Positions 1 through 7,138 are shown, counted from the stretch's first letter. The stretch: DNA of 7,628 bases from Desulfobacteraceae bacterium (GCA_029287875.1 JARFQH010000298.1:1-7628), one strand, 5' to 3'. Numbers and translations are program-made. Notes: generated from the sequence alone by a model not told the origin.

Positions 1-1041
1 CTCTTCGAAGCCCTGCTCGAGGGTTCTGGCATACAAACCGAATCTGCGGCGGATGATCCGCGCACGGCCGAACTTCAGCGTGTCTACTTGCACCCCTTGG
101 GTTGCAACGCCCTTCTGTCGACTCCGATTTCAGACCAAGAAAAGATCCGCGGCGCTCTCTGGTTCGAACAGGCGATCAGCGCTCGCGAGTGGCCTCCGGA
201 AGACATTGCCTTTGCGCGGGCCGTTGCGGGCCTTTTAACGTTTCGCCTGAGCGCCTCCCAGACACAAGCGGAATGTGCACCGGTATTTGTATCGGGCACA
301 TCCCATGACATAAAAAGACACTCCGGTACCAGAGGGGTCAGCGACAGCAGGTCGGAGGTCGGCGCGATAGATGAGGTCAAACCAGTCGTCGGGGCAACTC
401 AGGATATGCGTCAGGCAACGATCGTGGACCGCCGCATGCGGAACTTCCAAAAGGATATCGAACAACATGTCGGTTCACCGGAAGCGATCGGCGCGGACAT
501 TTATGACGACGTCACCGTCCTGGTTCTTCTGTTCACCGATCCGATCGCCCTGGCTGAACTTCTGGGTGAGGACAACCCGACAACCGCCGTCGATCGTCTG
601 ATTCGACAGCTCGAATCACTCGCTTCTGAAAGCGGTGTCGGCTACATGAAATTCATGAGTGACCAGTTGGTGTGCGCTGCGGGCTTACGCGACGAAACCG
701 GTGATCACGCTCACACCATCGCCGAGCTGGCCCTCAAAATCCAGGACATCTGTCTGCACCTGTATGCTGACCTGACCCACCGCCTCGACTTCAGGATCGG
801 GATTGACACCGGTGCGGTTATCGGCAGCGCAGTGGGACGGGAGTTCAAGAACTACAACCTTTGGGGGGAGGCTGTCAGGATCGCCGGCACGATGGCCGAA
901 TCCGGTTCGGTCGGGGAAATTCACCTTAGTGAAAGCACCTATCGGCGGCTTCAGACCGAGTATTTGTTCAAGGCGCGGGGAAGCTACTTTCTGCCCGCTG
1001 TCGGCGAACTGTCGACGTATATACTCACGGGACACTTATGA
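1..1041 (+). CDS. GAF + degenerate class III adenylate/guanylate cyclase-like protein (5' end outside window)
   Basis: The frame is open from the first base, so the true start lies upstream; 346 residues are visible. Roughly residues 1-85 look like the C-terminal half of a GAF domain (CNALLSTPI, then IRGALWFEQ, then WPPEDIAFARAVAGLL). A linker follows, then a class III cyclase-like domain from about base 499 to the end. Recognisable cyclase landmarks are VTVL (511-522), KFMSD (649-663), the GIDTGAVIGSAVG stretch and YNLWGEAV (853-876). Aligned without gaps to the family pattern VTVLFADIVGFT, the first metal-binding Asp is Leu (529-531). The second Asp (661-663) is kept. The transition-state Asn and Arg of the NLAAR pattern are Arg (877-879) and Thr (889-891). 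Cyclase activity is therefore doubtful and a regulatory or scaffold role is more likely (inference). The stop overlaps the next start as ATGA, so it belongs to the lipid-transport operon. Confidence 0.8.
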   Translation, partial: LFEALLEGSGIQTESAADDPRTAELQRVYLHPLGCNALLSTPISDQEKIRGALWFEQAISAREWPPEDIAFARAVAGLLTFRLSASQTQAECAPVFVSGTSHDIKRHSGTRGVSDSRSEVGAIDEVKPVVGATQDMRQATIVDRRMRNFQKDIEQHVGSPEAIGADIYDDVTVLVLLFTDPIALAELLGEDNPTTAVDRLIRQLESLASESGVGYMKFMSDQLVCAAGLRDETGDHAHTIAELALKIQDICLHLYADLTHRLDFRIGIDTGAVIGSAVGREFKNYNLWGEAVRIAGTMAESGSVGEIHLSESTYRRLQTEYLFKARGSYFLPAVGELSTYILTGHL

Positions 1042-1886
1042 CAGCTGCAGCGAAAACGCCGGTCGTCAAAAAGATGCCGCAGGCACGGCAGCGCCGTCCG
1101 GTTCGAGGAGTACTGGCCGCGATCGGTGAGGGGGCCATCGGCTTGCTGCGGCCGCTCATCGAGTTGAGCAGCCTGGCGGTGGCGGTGCTCTGGCAAGGCT
1201 GCCGGCCGTTGAACTGGCGCCGGACATCGGTGAAAGAATTCATGCGCCAGTGTGACCTGGTCGGTATCGGCTCTCTGTCATTCATCCTGTTGAGTGGCTT
1301 GCTCATCGGTTTGGCGATGGTTTTTCAGGTCCTTTTTTGGTTGAAATTCTTGGGCCAGGTCAGTTTAGCCGGCAAGATCATCGTTCTGGGTCTGGTACGC
1401 GAGATCGCTCCGCTACTGGTCGCGCTGATCGCTATCGGCCGCAGCGGTTCGGTCAACATGGTCGAACTCGGTCACATGCGCACCAGTGGACAGCTCCGTA
1501 TGCTCGAGGCTCAGGGCATCGACCCTTTTCTTTTCCTCATCGTACCGCGCTGCCTGGCGACGGCCCTCTCTATGTTCTGCCTGACCGTCGTCTTCACCCT
1601 GGTGGCCTTGGCCACCGGTTACCTGGTTGGGCGAGTCGTTCTGTCAACCGATACGACCGTCATCGAATTCATTAACAATGTCCTGGGTGCCATGGGCGTG
1701 GGCGAGTATGCGATCATAGCCCTCAAACCGCTGATAGCCGGATTGCTCATTACGCTGATCACCTGTACCACGGGGCTGTCCGTTGGTGGTCCGGCCGGAC
1801 AGTTGGCGGAAGCGCTGCCGCGGGGGTTTGTCAAATCCGTGCTGGTCGTTTTTTTGGTTTCAGGAACACTCACACTGTTGTTTTAA
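1038..1886 (+). CDS. MlaE-family ABC transporter permease
   Basis: This 282-residue protein matches the MlaE/YrbE permease family, the inner-membrane core of MCE-type lipid transporters that move phospholipids or related hydrophobic molecules between inner and outer membranes. The family signature is clear in the middle: VREIAPLLVALIAIGRSGS, then ELGHMRTSGQLRMLEAQGIDP, then VPRCLA; this block normally contacts the ATPase. About five hydrophobic segments are visible, near residues 73-100, 111-135, 170-200, 222-245 and 262-282. The N-terminal 60 residues are basic and partly amphipathic, as in family members. Length is close to the E. coli MlaE size of about 260. The ATG at 1038 overlaps the upstream stop (ATGA), implying translational coupling; no strong Shine-Dalgarno is seen. 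The permease looks intact, in contrast to the degenerate proteins encoded on either side. Substrate and direction of transport cannot be read from sequence. Confidence 0.93.
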   Translation: MTAAAKTPVVKKMPQARQRRPVRGVLAAIGEGAIGLLRPLIELSSLAVAVLWQGCRPLNWRRTSVKEFMRQCDLVGIGSLSFILLSGLLIGLAMVFQVLFWLKFLGQVSLAGKIIVLGLVREIAPLLVALIAIGRSGSVNMVELGHMRTSGQLRMLEAQGIDPFLFLIVPRCLATALSMFCLTVVFTLVALATGYLVGRVVLSTDTTVIEFINNVLGAMGVGEYAIIALKPLIAGLLITLITCTTGLSVGGPAGQLAEALPRGFVKSVLVVFLVSGTLTLLF

Positions 1887-1893
1887 ATCCTAA

Positions 1894-2607
1894 ATGATCG
1901 AAACTGTTGAAGGCCGCCGAACCGTTTTGAAGGTTGATCGCGTGACCCTGTTTCTCGACGGGGAAGACGGCGGGGATTATACGACGGCCCATTTTGCGCT
2001 CTACAGCGGACAACTGGCCCTGGTCCGTCTCGAAAACCTGCGCCAGGCCGCTTCTTTCGCGGACCTGTTCTCCGGTCTGACGCCGCCTTTTGACGGCAAC
2101 GTTTTCTTCTTCGGCCGGGATTGGCAGACGGCACCGGCGGACACGCTCAACGCGATGCGAGGCAGAATCGGCCGGGTGTTCTCATCGGGCAGCTGGTTGG
2201 AAGGCTTCAGTCTTATCGAAAACATTTTGATGCCCCAACTCCACCACACCCGCAGGCCGATCCCGGAGCTCAGGCAGGAAGCTGCGCAGCTGGCTGAGCA
2301 GTTCAGCCTCCCGGGGCTTCCGCTCGGCCAACCGGAAAAATACAGCCGGGCGGATCTTCAGCGCTCGGCCTGTGTTCGCGCCTTTCTGGGCACACCCTCT
2401 CTCTTGCTGCTGGAGGATCCGACTTTTGGTGTGTACCCGCGCATTATGACGGCCCTGGTCAACGCCATCCGCCGGGCGCGCAATAAAGGCGCTGCGGTTC
2501 TCTGGATGACCCTCTCGGACGAAGTCTGGGGCGATAATTCGATACCGGCCGACCGCTTGTTCAGTGTATCCGGCCGAAAACTGACGGAGGTAAAGCGACA
2601 AAAATGA
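1894..2607 (+). CDS. Degenerate ABC ATPase-like protein in the MlaF position
   Basis: At 237 residues it has the length and layout of an MlaF-type ABC ATPase and sits between the permease and MCE genes, where the ATPase normally lies. The fold is traceable: GQLALV leads to FSGL at the Walker A position, FSSGSW aligns with the MlaF Q-loop region FQSGAL, and LLLLEDPTFGVYP aligns with Walker B/D-loop LLLLDEPTAGLDP. Nearly every catalytic residue is altered. No glycine-rich P-loop exists (residues 45-54, Lys position Ala52). The Q-loop Gln is Ser97. The LSGGQ signature reads YSRAD (150-154). Walker B Asp and catalytic Glu are Glu174 and Asp175. The H-loop His is Leu207. The frame is intact and base use matches its neighbours, so decay of the gene is unlikely. 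I infer a non-hydrolysing structural or regulatory partner of the permease. It starts 7 bases after the permease stop, with no clear ribosome site. Confidence 0.82.
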   Translation: MIETVEGRRTVLKVDRVTLFLDGEDGGDYTTAHFALYSGQLALVRLENLRQAASFADLFSGLTPPFDGNVFFFGRDWQTAPADTLNAMRGRIGRVFSSGSWLEGFSLIENILMPQLHHTRRPIPELRQEAAQLAEQFSLPGLPLGQPEKYSRADLQRSACVRAFLGTPSLLLLEDPTFGVYPRIMTALVNAIRRARNKGAAVLWMTLSDEVWGDNSIPADRLFSVSGRKLTEVKRQK

Positions 2608-3599
2608 ATGGCCGAAAATCACCATTCCGTTACACCAACGAAGCCGTCGGGGCTTTAGTGCTTCTATCGGTCATCGTATTTATCGCCGCCGTGCTTCAGA
2701 GCGGGCGTCTGCAGAATTGGTTCGACCCCGGGGTGAAGCTCAAGGTCATACTACCCAAAGAGGGATTGTTCGGTCTATCCGCTGGGGCCGAGGTGGAAAT
2801 ACTCGGCACTGCGGCCGGCCAAGTGAGCCAGATCGTTGTCGACCCCGACCAGCAGATCCATGCGGTGGTCGACCTCAAGCGCAAAATGAGGGGGTTCGTG
2901 CGACGCGATTCACAGGCCATTATTCGAAAAGAGTTCGGCGTGGCCGGTGCGTCGTTTCTTGAAATCACCCGTGGTGAAGGAGAGCCGCTCGACTGGGAGT
3001 ATGCGGTCGTCAACGCCGTCGCCGAACGCGCGCCGACCGAGTCGATGGGTGAGCTGATATCCGATGTGAGGACCAAAGTGATGCCTGTCATCGACGATGC
3101 TCGCAAGTTGCTGGTCAACCTGAATGCGATCAGCGGTAAAATTGCAAGCGGGGAGGGGGCCATCGGACGGTTGCTGGTAGAGGACCGCATGGTCCGGGAG
3201 GTGGAGATGCTGCTGACCCAGGTCAACACGGACATTCGGCGACTTGCACCCATACTGGAAGCTTTGCAGACAACGGTTGGCAATGTTTCCGCCTTGACGA
3301 CCCGCATTGCCGAGCAATCCGGCGAGCTGCCGCAAATGACCCGTGATGCGGGGCAGTTGCTGGCATCGCTGCAGTCCGTGATGCAGGATTTGAGCCGCAC
3401 CACTCCGCACCTGCCGAAGATGATCGCAAATGTCAGTGACGCCACCGCAGATGTTCCGGTTCTGCTGGGTCAGACCCAACAGGTGCTTTACGAACTCGAG
3501 CTGCTTCTGCAGCAACTGAGGTCGAACTGGTTGCTGGGCGGCGGCGGCAGTGAACCGCCCCGGAATGGCCGTATCCCCACGCTGGAGGTGACCCCTTGA
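2604..3599 (+). CDS. MCE/MlaD-family substrate-binding protein with long helical tail
   Basis: This 331-residue protein has an N-terminal membrane anchor (about residues 15-34, GALVLLSVIVFIAAVLQSG) and then one MCE domain (about 42-120). The MCE domain holds the typical GLSAGAEVEILGTAAGQVSQI stretch and ends in GASFLEITRG. From about 148 to 312 it is predicted helical, including the SGEGAIGRLL-D-R motif common in MCE proteins, and it closes with LRSNWLLGGG, like the RNWLLRG tail of related proteins. E. coli MlaD is about 180 residues, so this is a longer form. MCE domains normally form hexameric rings on the permease; the helical tails of long members can build a periplasmic channel (known for the family, inferred here). 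ATG overlaps the ATPase-like stop (ATGA at 2604-2607), with GGAGG at 2586-2590, a rather long 13-base spacing. Confidence 0.92.
   Translation: MNGRKSPFRYTNEAVGALVLLSVIVFIAAVLQSGRLQNWFDPGVKLKVILPKEGLFGLSAGAEVEILGTAAGQVSQIVVDPDQQIHAVVDLKRKMRGFVRRDSQAIIRKEFGVAGASFLEITRGEGEPLDWEYAVVNAVAERAPTESMGELISDVRTKVMPVIDDARKLLVNLNAISGKIASGEGAIGRLLVEDRMVREVEMLLTQVNTDIRRLAPILEALQTTVGNVSALTTRIAEQSGELPQMTRDAGQLLASLQSVMQDLSRTTPHLPKMIANVSDATADVPVLLGQTQQVLYELELLLQQLRSNWLLGGGGSEPPRNGRIPTLEVTP
3584..3598 (+). promoter_or_regulatory. Strong Shine-Dalgarno deciding a TTG start
   Basis: GGAGGTGA lies at 3584-3591, with GGAGG seven bases before TTG 3596-3598. The next in-frame ATG would be inside the hydrophobic signal segment (Met13), which would remove the basic n-region. 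The TTG start is therefore preferred. Confidence 0.7.
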
Positions 3600-4543
3600 C
3601 CAAGACGACTCGGCCAAGTAAAAACAGGTGGATGCTCGGTTTGTGCGCGGCGGTATGCCTCTTTATTTGGACCGGATGCGGGGGATCGAGACAGGTCAAG
3701 GCGGACATGCCGGGCAGTGACCGCGAGTTCGACCGGAATAGCCGGATGGCCCGTATGGCCTTCGAGAACGGACAAATCTCCCAGGCAATCGAGGGATACA
3801 AAAGGGCCCTTGCGCGGGCTTACATTACCGACGATCTAAATGCGATCGTGGATACGCGTTACAATCTGGCGGTTTGCCACTTGCGTCAGGGGAATTACCC
3901 GGCTACATTAGAAAATGGTGAAAGAGCACAGGAAGAACTGCTGACCGCCGGCCGTCCCGTCTCGGCTGATTTGCTCCTGGTGCAGGCCGTGGCCCTCTAC
4001 CACAATGGAACCCCCGGCCGGGCTTGGCAAATCAGCGAAGAAATTCTGTCCGTGAAGCCGGCACCCTCGCCCGAGACGCTTTCCCGGACCCATTTCCTGC
4101 GCGGGCGGATGGCGGCGGACCGGGGTGATATGGAGCAACTGCGCCTCGAGATAACCGCCCTGGGTGAACCGTCGGTTCCCGGTCTTCAGGCCGATCGTTT
4201 GGAGCTGATCGGCCGCCTGGCGATGCTCGACGGCCGATGGGACGATGCCGTGACAGCCTTGGACCAAGCGGCGAGCATGAGAGCCGTGAACCGGAACTAC
4301 CGCTCGATGGCAACCGTCCTGGCAACCGCGGCGCAGGCCTGCGAGCGGGCGCAGCGTCCCGAGGATGCGGCTTATCGCTACCTGAGGGCGGCGCGCAGCG
4401 CAGCCCTTAGCGGTGAAACTGAACGGGCGACAGTTTGGCTTCAGGAGAGCGTGCGCTTAGCCGACCTGGCGGGTGCGGAATCGCTTCTCCAAGAAGCCCG
4501 CCGCTTTCAGGCCTTACTAACACAGGAATCGTCGCGTCAGTAA
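3596..4543 (+). CDS. TPR-repeat probable lipoprotein of the MCE operon
   Basis: This 315-residue protein starts at TTG 3596, supported by GGAGGTGA at 3584-3591 and by overlap with the MCE stop (TTGA). The N-terminus is a basic stretch (RPSKNR), a hydrophobic core (residues 13-25) and a Cys at 28 in WTGC, a slightly imperfect lipobox. Residue +2 is Gly, not Asp, which by the E. coli rule favours outer-membrane sorting. The rest is almost entirely helical with six or seven TPR-like pairs, beginning near residue 50 (FENGQISQAIEGYKRAL) and continuing with YNLAVCHLRQGNY, GRLAMLDGRWDDAVTALDQA and AAYRYLRAARSA. MCE operons often encode an auxiliary lipoprotein or a periplasmic carrier. This looks like a TPR version of the outer-membrane partner (inference), perhaps docking the MCE tube. 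No specific family is recognised beyond TPR. It is the last gene of the operon. Confidence 0.8.
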   Translation: MTKTTRPSKNRWMLGLCAAVCLFIWTGCGGSRQVKADMPGSDREFDRNSRMARMAFENGQISQAIEGYKRALARAYITDDLNAIVDTRYNLAVCHLRQGNYPATLENGERAQEELLTAGRPVSADLLLVQAVALYHNGTPGRAWQISEEILSVKPAPSPETLSRTHFLRGRMAADRGDMEQLRLEITALGEPSVPGLQADRLELIGRLAMLDGRWDDAVTALDQAASMRAVNRNYRSMATVLATAAQACERAQRPEDAAYRYLRAARSAALSGETERATVWLQESVRLADLAGAESLLQEARRFQALLTQESSRQ

Positions 4544-4596
4544 TGTGAAGTTAAATACCGTGTTTCGAATGATGACAATTTCGGCAAAACACACAC
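4544..4596. other. Short spacer between MCE operon and kinase gene
   Basis: This 53-base AT-rich gap has no GC-rich hairpin with a T-tract, so I see no intrinsic terminator for the operon. A loose inverted pair GTGTTT (4560-4565) and AAACAC (4587-4592) flanks 21 bases. No convincing promoter could be assigned. Read-through from the operon into the kinase gene is possible. Confidence 0.4.
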
Positions 4597-6876
4597 ATGA
4601 ACAATAAATCGCATTCCCGCAAGCTGTTAATGGCACTCCTTTTTATTTTGGGAGCATTGTCAGCAATTGTGCCTCCACCGGCATTTGCCCGAACAGAAAG
4701 TAAAAAGCTCAACATATTATTCGTTTCTTCCTTTACAAAAAATATTCCAGCCCAAGCCTTTTTTGAATCAGGTTTGGATGAGGCGCTTGGATTTAACGAG
4801 GGCCGGCATAACCTTTTTTTTGAATTTATGGATAGTCCCCGTTTGAGCGAAGAAAAGGTCAAGGGAATATTTGCCAAGTATTTAGAGGAAAAATATCAGG
4901 GCGTTGAATTTGATTTTGTGGTGGTATGGGGTACCATTGCCTCGAATTTTTTGTCGAGTAATAACTCGCTATTCGCGAATGCCCATCGCGTATATGTCGA
5001 ACCGGCGGGGGCGGAACTATTTAAAGGAAGGAAGCCATCTGAAAAAGAATCAATTATAGGCCTTGAAAATGATTATCAGACGGCCCTTCAAGAAGTTTTG
5101 ATGTTGGAGCACCCGAAGAAAATTTACGCTATCGGTACAGCGACGGACTCTGAGGCACAAAACCGATTAAGGCTTTTTAAGAATTCGTTAACCGGTGAAG
5201 CATCGAAATTAGAGGTTGAATACCTGGTCGACCAAACGCTCGAGCAGGTTGCTACAAAACTGGAAGGTCTTTCAAGAAAGGATACGGTGGCGTTTTATTT
5301 GCTCATGTTTTCCGACGGGGAAGGCACGAGTATGACGCCTTACACAGTGGTGAATCAACTCGCATCCCGATCTGCCGTGCCTATTTACAGCTATTATGAC
5401 AGCTTAATGGGCAGCGGCATTGTGGGCGGTTATGTATTGAGTTTTGAAAAGATCGGATTCAACCTGGGGCAGACAATCCTTTCACTCAGTGAAGGCAAAA
5501 GCATGAGTGCGTTTTCCCCAATGCGCCATGTTTACGATTGGAACGCCATACAGCGTTGGAAAATTGCTGAAAGCAAACTTCCTGAGGGTGCCATTATCCT
5601 CAATCATCCGCCGGACATATTCGCGCAATACCGATGGCATATCCTGGCAGGGGTGACTTTAATCATTGTCCTTTCCTCATTATCTCTTTTTCTATTTAAA
5701 GCGCTTTCGAGAAGCAAGTATGCGGAGGCGGCTCTCTCCCGCAGAGAAGCCAATCTCAACAGTGCCCTGCAGGTCGCACGCAACGGAGGGTTCATTTTCG
5801 ACAATTCAAAAGATTCGGTGACAAGGTCCGAGGGGACCAAAGAGGTTTTCGGCGTGCCGGCCGAGTCGAAACTCAGTTACAGGGCCTTTTTGCAGATCGT
5901 CCACCCGGATGACCGCGAATACATGGATGCGATGTGGCAGGCCGCCCTGAAGGGGGTTCCCTTCGACATCGAATACCGCGTCATCGTCGACGAAAAAACG
6001 AAGTGGATACGGTCGAGGGTCGAGGTCGAATTCGACTCGAAGGGCCTTCTGATCGTCGCGAAGGGGATCGTTCAGGACGTCTCCGAACGGAAAAAGTCCG
6101 AAGAGGAGGCGGCGCGGCTGCGGCGAGACCTGGCTCACGTGACACGGGTTGCAACGATAGGAGAACTCGGCCATAACATCGCCCATGAGGTCAACCAGCC
6201 GTTGGCGGCGATTGCCGCGAACGCCGAGGCGGTCATGCGCCTGCTGAAGGAGACGGAGCCCGACCTCGAAGAGGTCCGTGAAGCCCTCGGCGATATCGTG
6301 TCGGACCAGAAGCGGGCCAGCGAGGTGGTCCAGCGCATTCGCACCCTGGTAAAAAAAGACCGCTCGGTTCATGCGCCGGTAGACCTCAACAGCGTGGCCC
6401 AAGACGCGATCAGGGTGGTCCAGGGCGATGCGGCGGCGCGAGATGCCCGTATTCTATTGAATCTGGATGCCGGTCTGCCGCAGGTGTGGGGGGACAAGGT
6501 GCAGTTGCAGCAGGTGGTGATCAATCTGCTCGTTAACGCGCTGGATGCCATGGACTGCGAAGCGACTAAGCCTTACCGGATAACGGTCAAAACCGTGGGT
6601 GAGAGTGCGGGCGGTGCAACGCTTTCGGTATCGGACACCGGTGTGGGGATCGATGCCGGAACCGCCGGACGACTGTTCGAACCCTTTTTCACCACCAAAT
6701 CCCGAGGGATGGGCCTGGGGCTCTCCATCAGCCGTTCGATCGTCGAGGCGCATGGTGGAACGATTCGGGCCGCCGCCAATGACGACCGCGGAGCAACCTT
6801 CTGTCTCGACCTGCCGATCGTTGCACCGGAATGCGTGGATGGTCACCCAACGTCGTGTCCCAGGATCAGGTCATAG
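4597..6876 (+). CDS. Membrane sensor histidine kinase: ABC_sub_bind-like periplasmic domain, PAS, HisKA, HATPase
   Basis: This 759-residue protein begins with a signal peptide or anchor (residues 9-31, ending PPPAFA). A periplasmic domain of about 310 residues resembles ABC_sub_bind-type ligand-binding proteins (LNILFVSSF start, FFEFMDSPRLSEE, FDFVVVWGTIASNFL). One membrane helix spans about 349-370. A PAS domain (about 385-500) includes VHPDDREYMDAM and a PAC end, VQDVSERKKSE. The H-box is HNIAHEVNQPLAAI with phospho-acceptor His530. The HATPase domain shows N-box NLLVNALDAM (Asn643, Asn647), DTGVGID (Asp680), LFEPFFTTK and GMGLGLS (from Gly704). All kinase motifs are present, so it should autophosphorylate. 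The ligand is unknown; the partner response regulator is not in the window. ATG 4597 lacks a clear ribosome site. The 5' half is AT-rich and the 3' half GC-rich, switching near 5700. Confidence 0.9.
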   Translation: MNNKSHSRKLLMALLFILGALSAIVPPPAFARTESKKLNILFVSSFTKNIPAQAFFESGLDEALGFNEGRHNLFFEFMDSPRLSEEKVKGIFAKYLEEKYQGVEFDFVVVWGTIASNFLSSNNSLFANAHRVYVEPAGAELFKGRKPSEKESIIGLENDYQTALQEVLMLEHPKKIYAIGTATDSEAQNRLRLFKNSLTGEASKLEVEYLVDQTLEQVATKLEGLSRKDTVAFYLLMFSDGEGTSMTPYTVVNQLASRSAVPIYSYYDSLMGSGIVGGYVLSFEKIGFNLGQTILSLSEGKSMSAFSPMRHVYDWNAIQRWKIAESKLPEGAIILNHPPDIFAQYRWHILAGVTLIIVLSSLSLFLFKALSRSKYAEAALSRREANLNSALQVARNGGFIFDNSKDSVTRSEGTKEVFGVPAESKLSYRAFLQIVHPDDREYMDAMWQAALKGVPFDIEYRVIVDEKTKWIRSRVEVEFDSKGLLIVAKGIVQDVSERKKSEEEAARLRRDLAHVTRVATIGELGHNIAHEVNQPLAAIAANAEAVMRLLKETEPDLEEVREALGDIVSDQKRASEVVQRIRTLVKKDRSVHAPVDLNSVAQDAIRVVQGDAAARDARILLNLDAGLPQVWGDKVQLQQVVINLLVNALDAMDCEATKPYRITVKTVGESAGGATLSVSDTGVGIDAGTAGRLFEPFFTTKSRGMGLGLSISRSIVEAHGGTIRAAANDDRGATFCLDLPIVAPECVDGHPTSCPRIRS

Positions 6877-6898
6877 AAAAACCCGTTCGATCACCGGG

Positions 6899-6919
6899 AG
6901 TGGTTTTAAAACCACTTTT
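6899..6919 (+). terminator. Perfect 18-bp palindrome plus T-run: possible rho-independent terminator
   Basis: AGTGGTTTTAAAACCACT at 6899-6916 is a perfect palindrome. Its last T begins a run of four Ts (6916-6919). It begins 23 bases after the kinase stop. As RNA it gives a stem of about seven pairs with a TTAA loop, which is weak because it is AT-rich and the T-run is short. It could instead be a symmetric protein-binding site. Confidence 0.45.
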
Positions 6920-7082
6920 AAGCTGCTTCGTCATGGTGGGGGATCAACCGTCTTAGTTCTGCACCCTGCGAAGTGAATCCGAGTGTGACGGTTTCATTGT
7001 GGCGACGACCCTTCGATCCGATACGCACGCAAGCGGCGTGTGAGGTCATACGGCCGACGGGCTATCATGAAATAACTCCTGC

Positions 7083-7138
7083 CTACTCACAGCAGAGATC
7101 CAGATCGCCTGATCTGCTGCTTTGAAACTGGAGAGTAG
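7083..7138 (+). repeat. Nested inverted repeats with two mutually exclusive hairpins
   Basis: CTACTC (7083-7088) pairs with GAGTAG (7133-7138). Inside, GCAGAGATC (7092-7100) can pair with GATCTGCTGC (7111-7120) with one bulge. Alternatively CAGATC (7101-7106) pairs with GATCTG (7111-7116) around a four-base loop. The two inner stems share 7111-7116 and cannot form together. The layout could be a leader RNA structure for the transporter gene or a relic of a mobile element; neither is shown. Confidence 0.35.

Noticed and set aside
1894..2607. ATPase-like gene as a decaying pseudogene
   Set aside because: There is no stop or frameshift, motif spacing is preserved, and the gene overlaps its downstream neighbour by four bases; a retained pseudoenzyme is the simpler reading.
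2696..3445. Minus-strand open frame of 249 residues
   Set aside because: It lies entirely opposite the well-supported MCE gene, and its Ser/Arg/Thr-rich translation has no recognisable domain; a shadow frame of GC-rich coding DNA.
5806..6402. Minus-strand open frame of 198 residues
   Set aside because: It is opposite the PAS/HisKA coding part of the sensor kinase and shows no family features.
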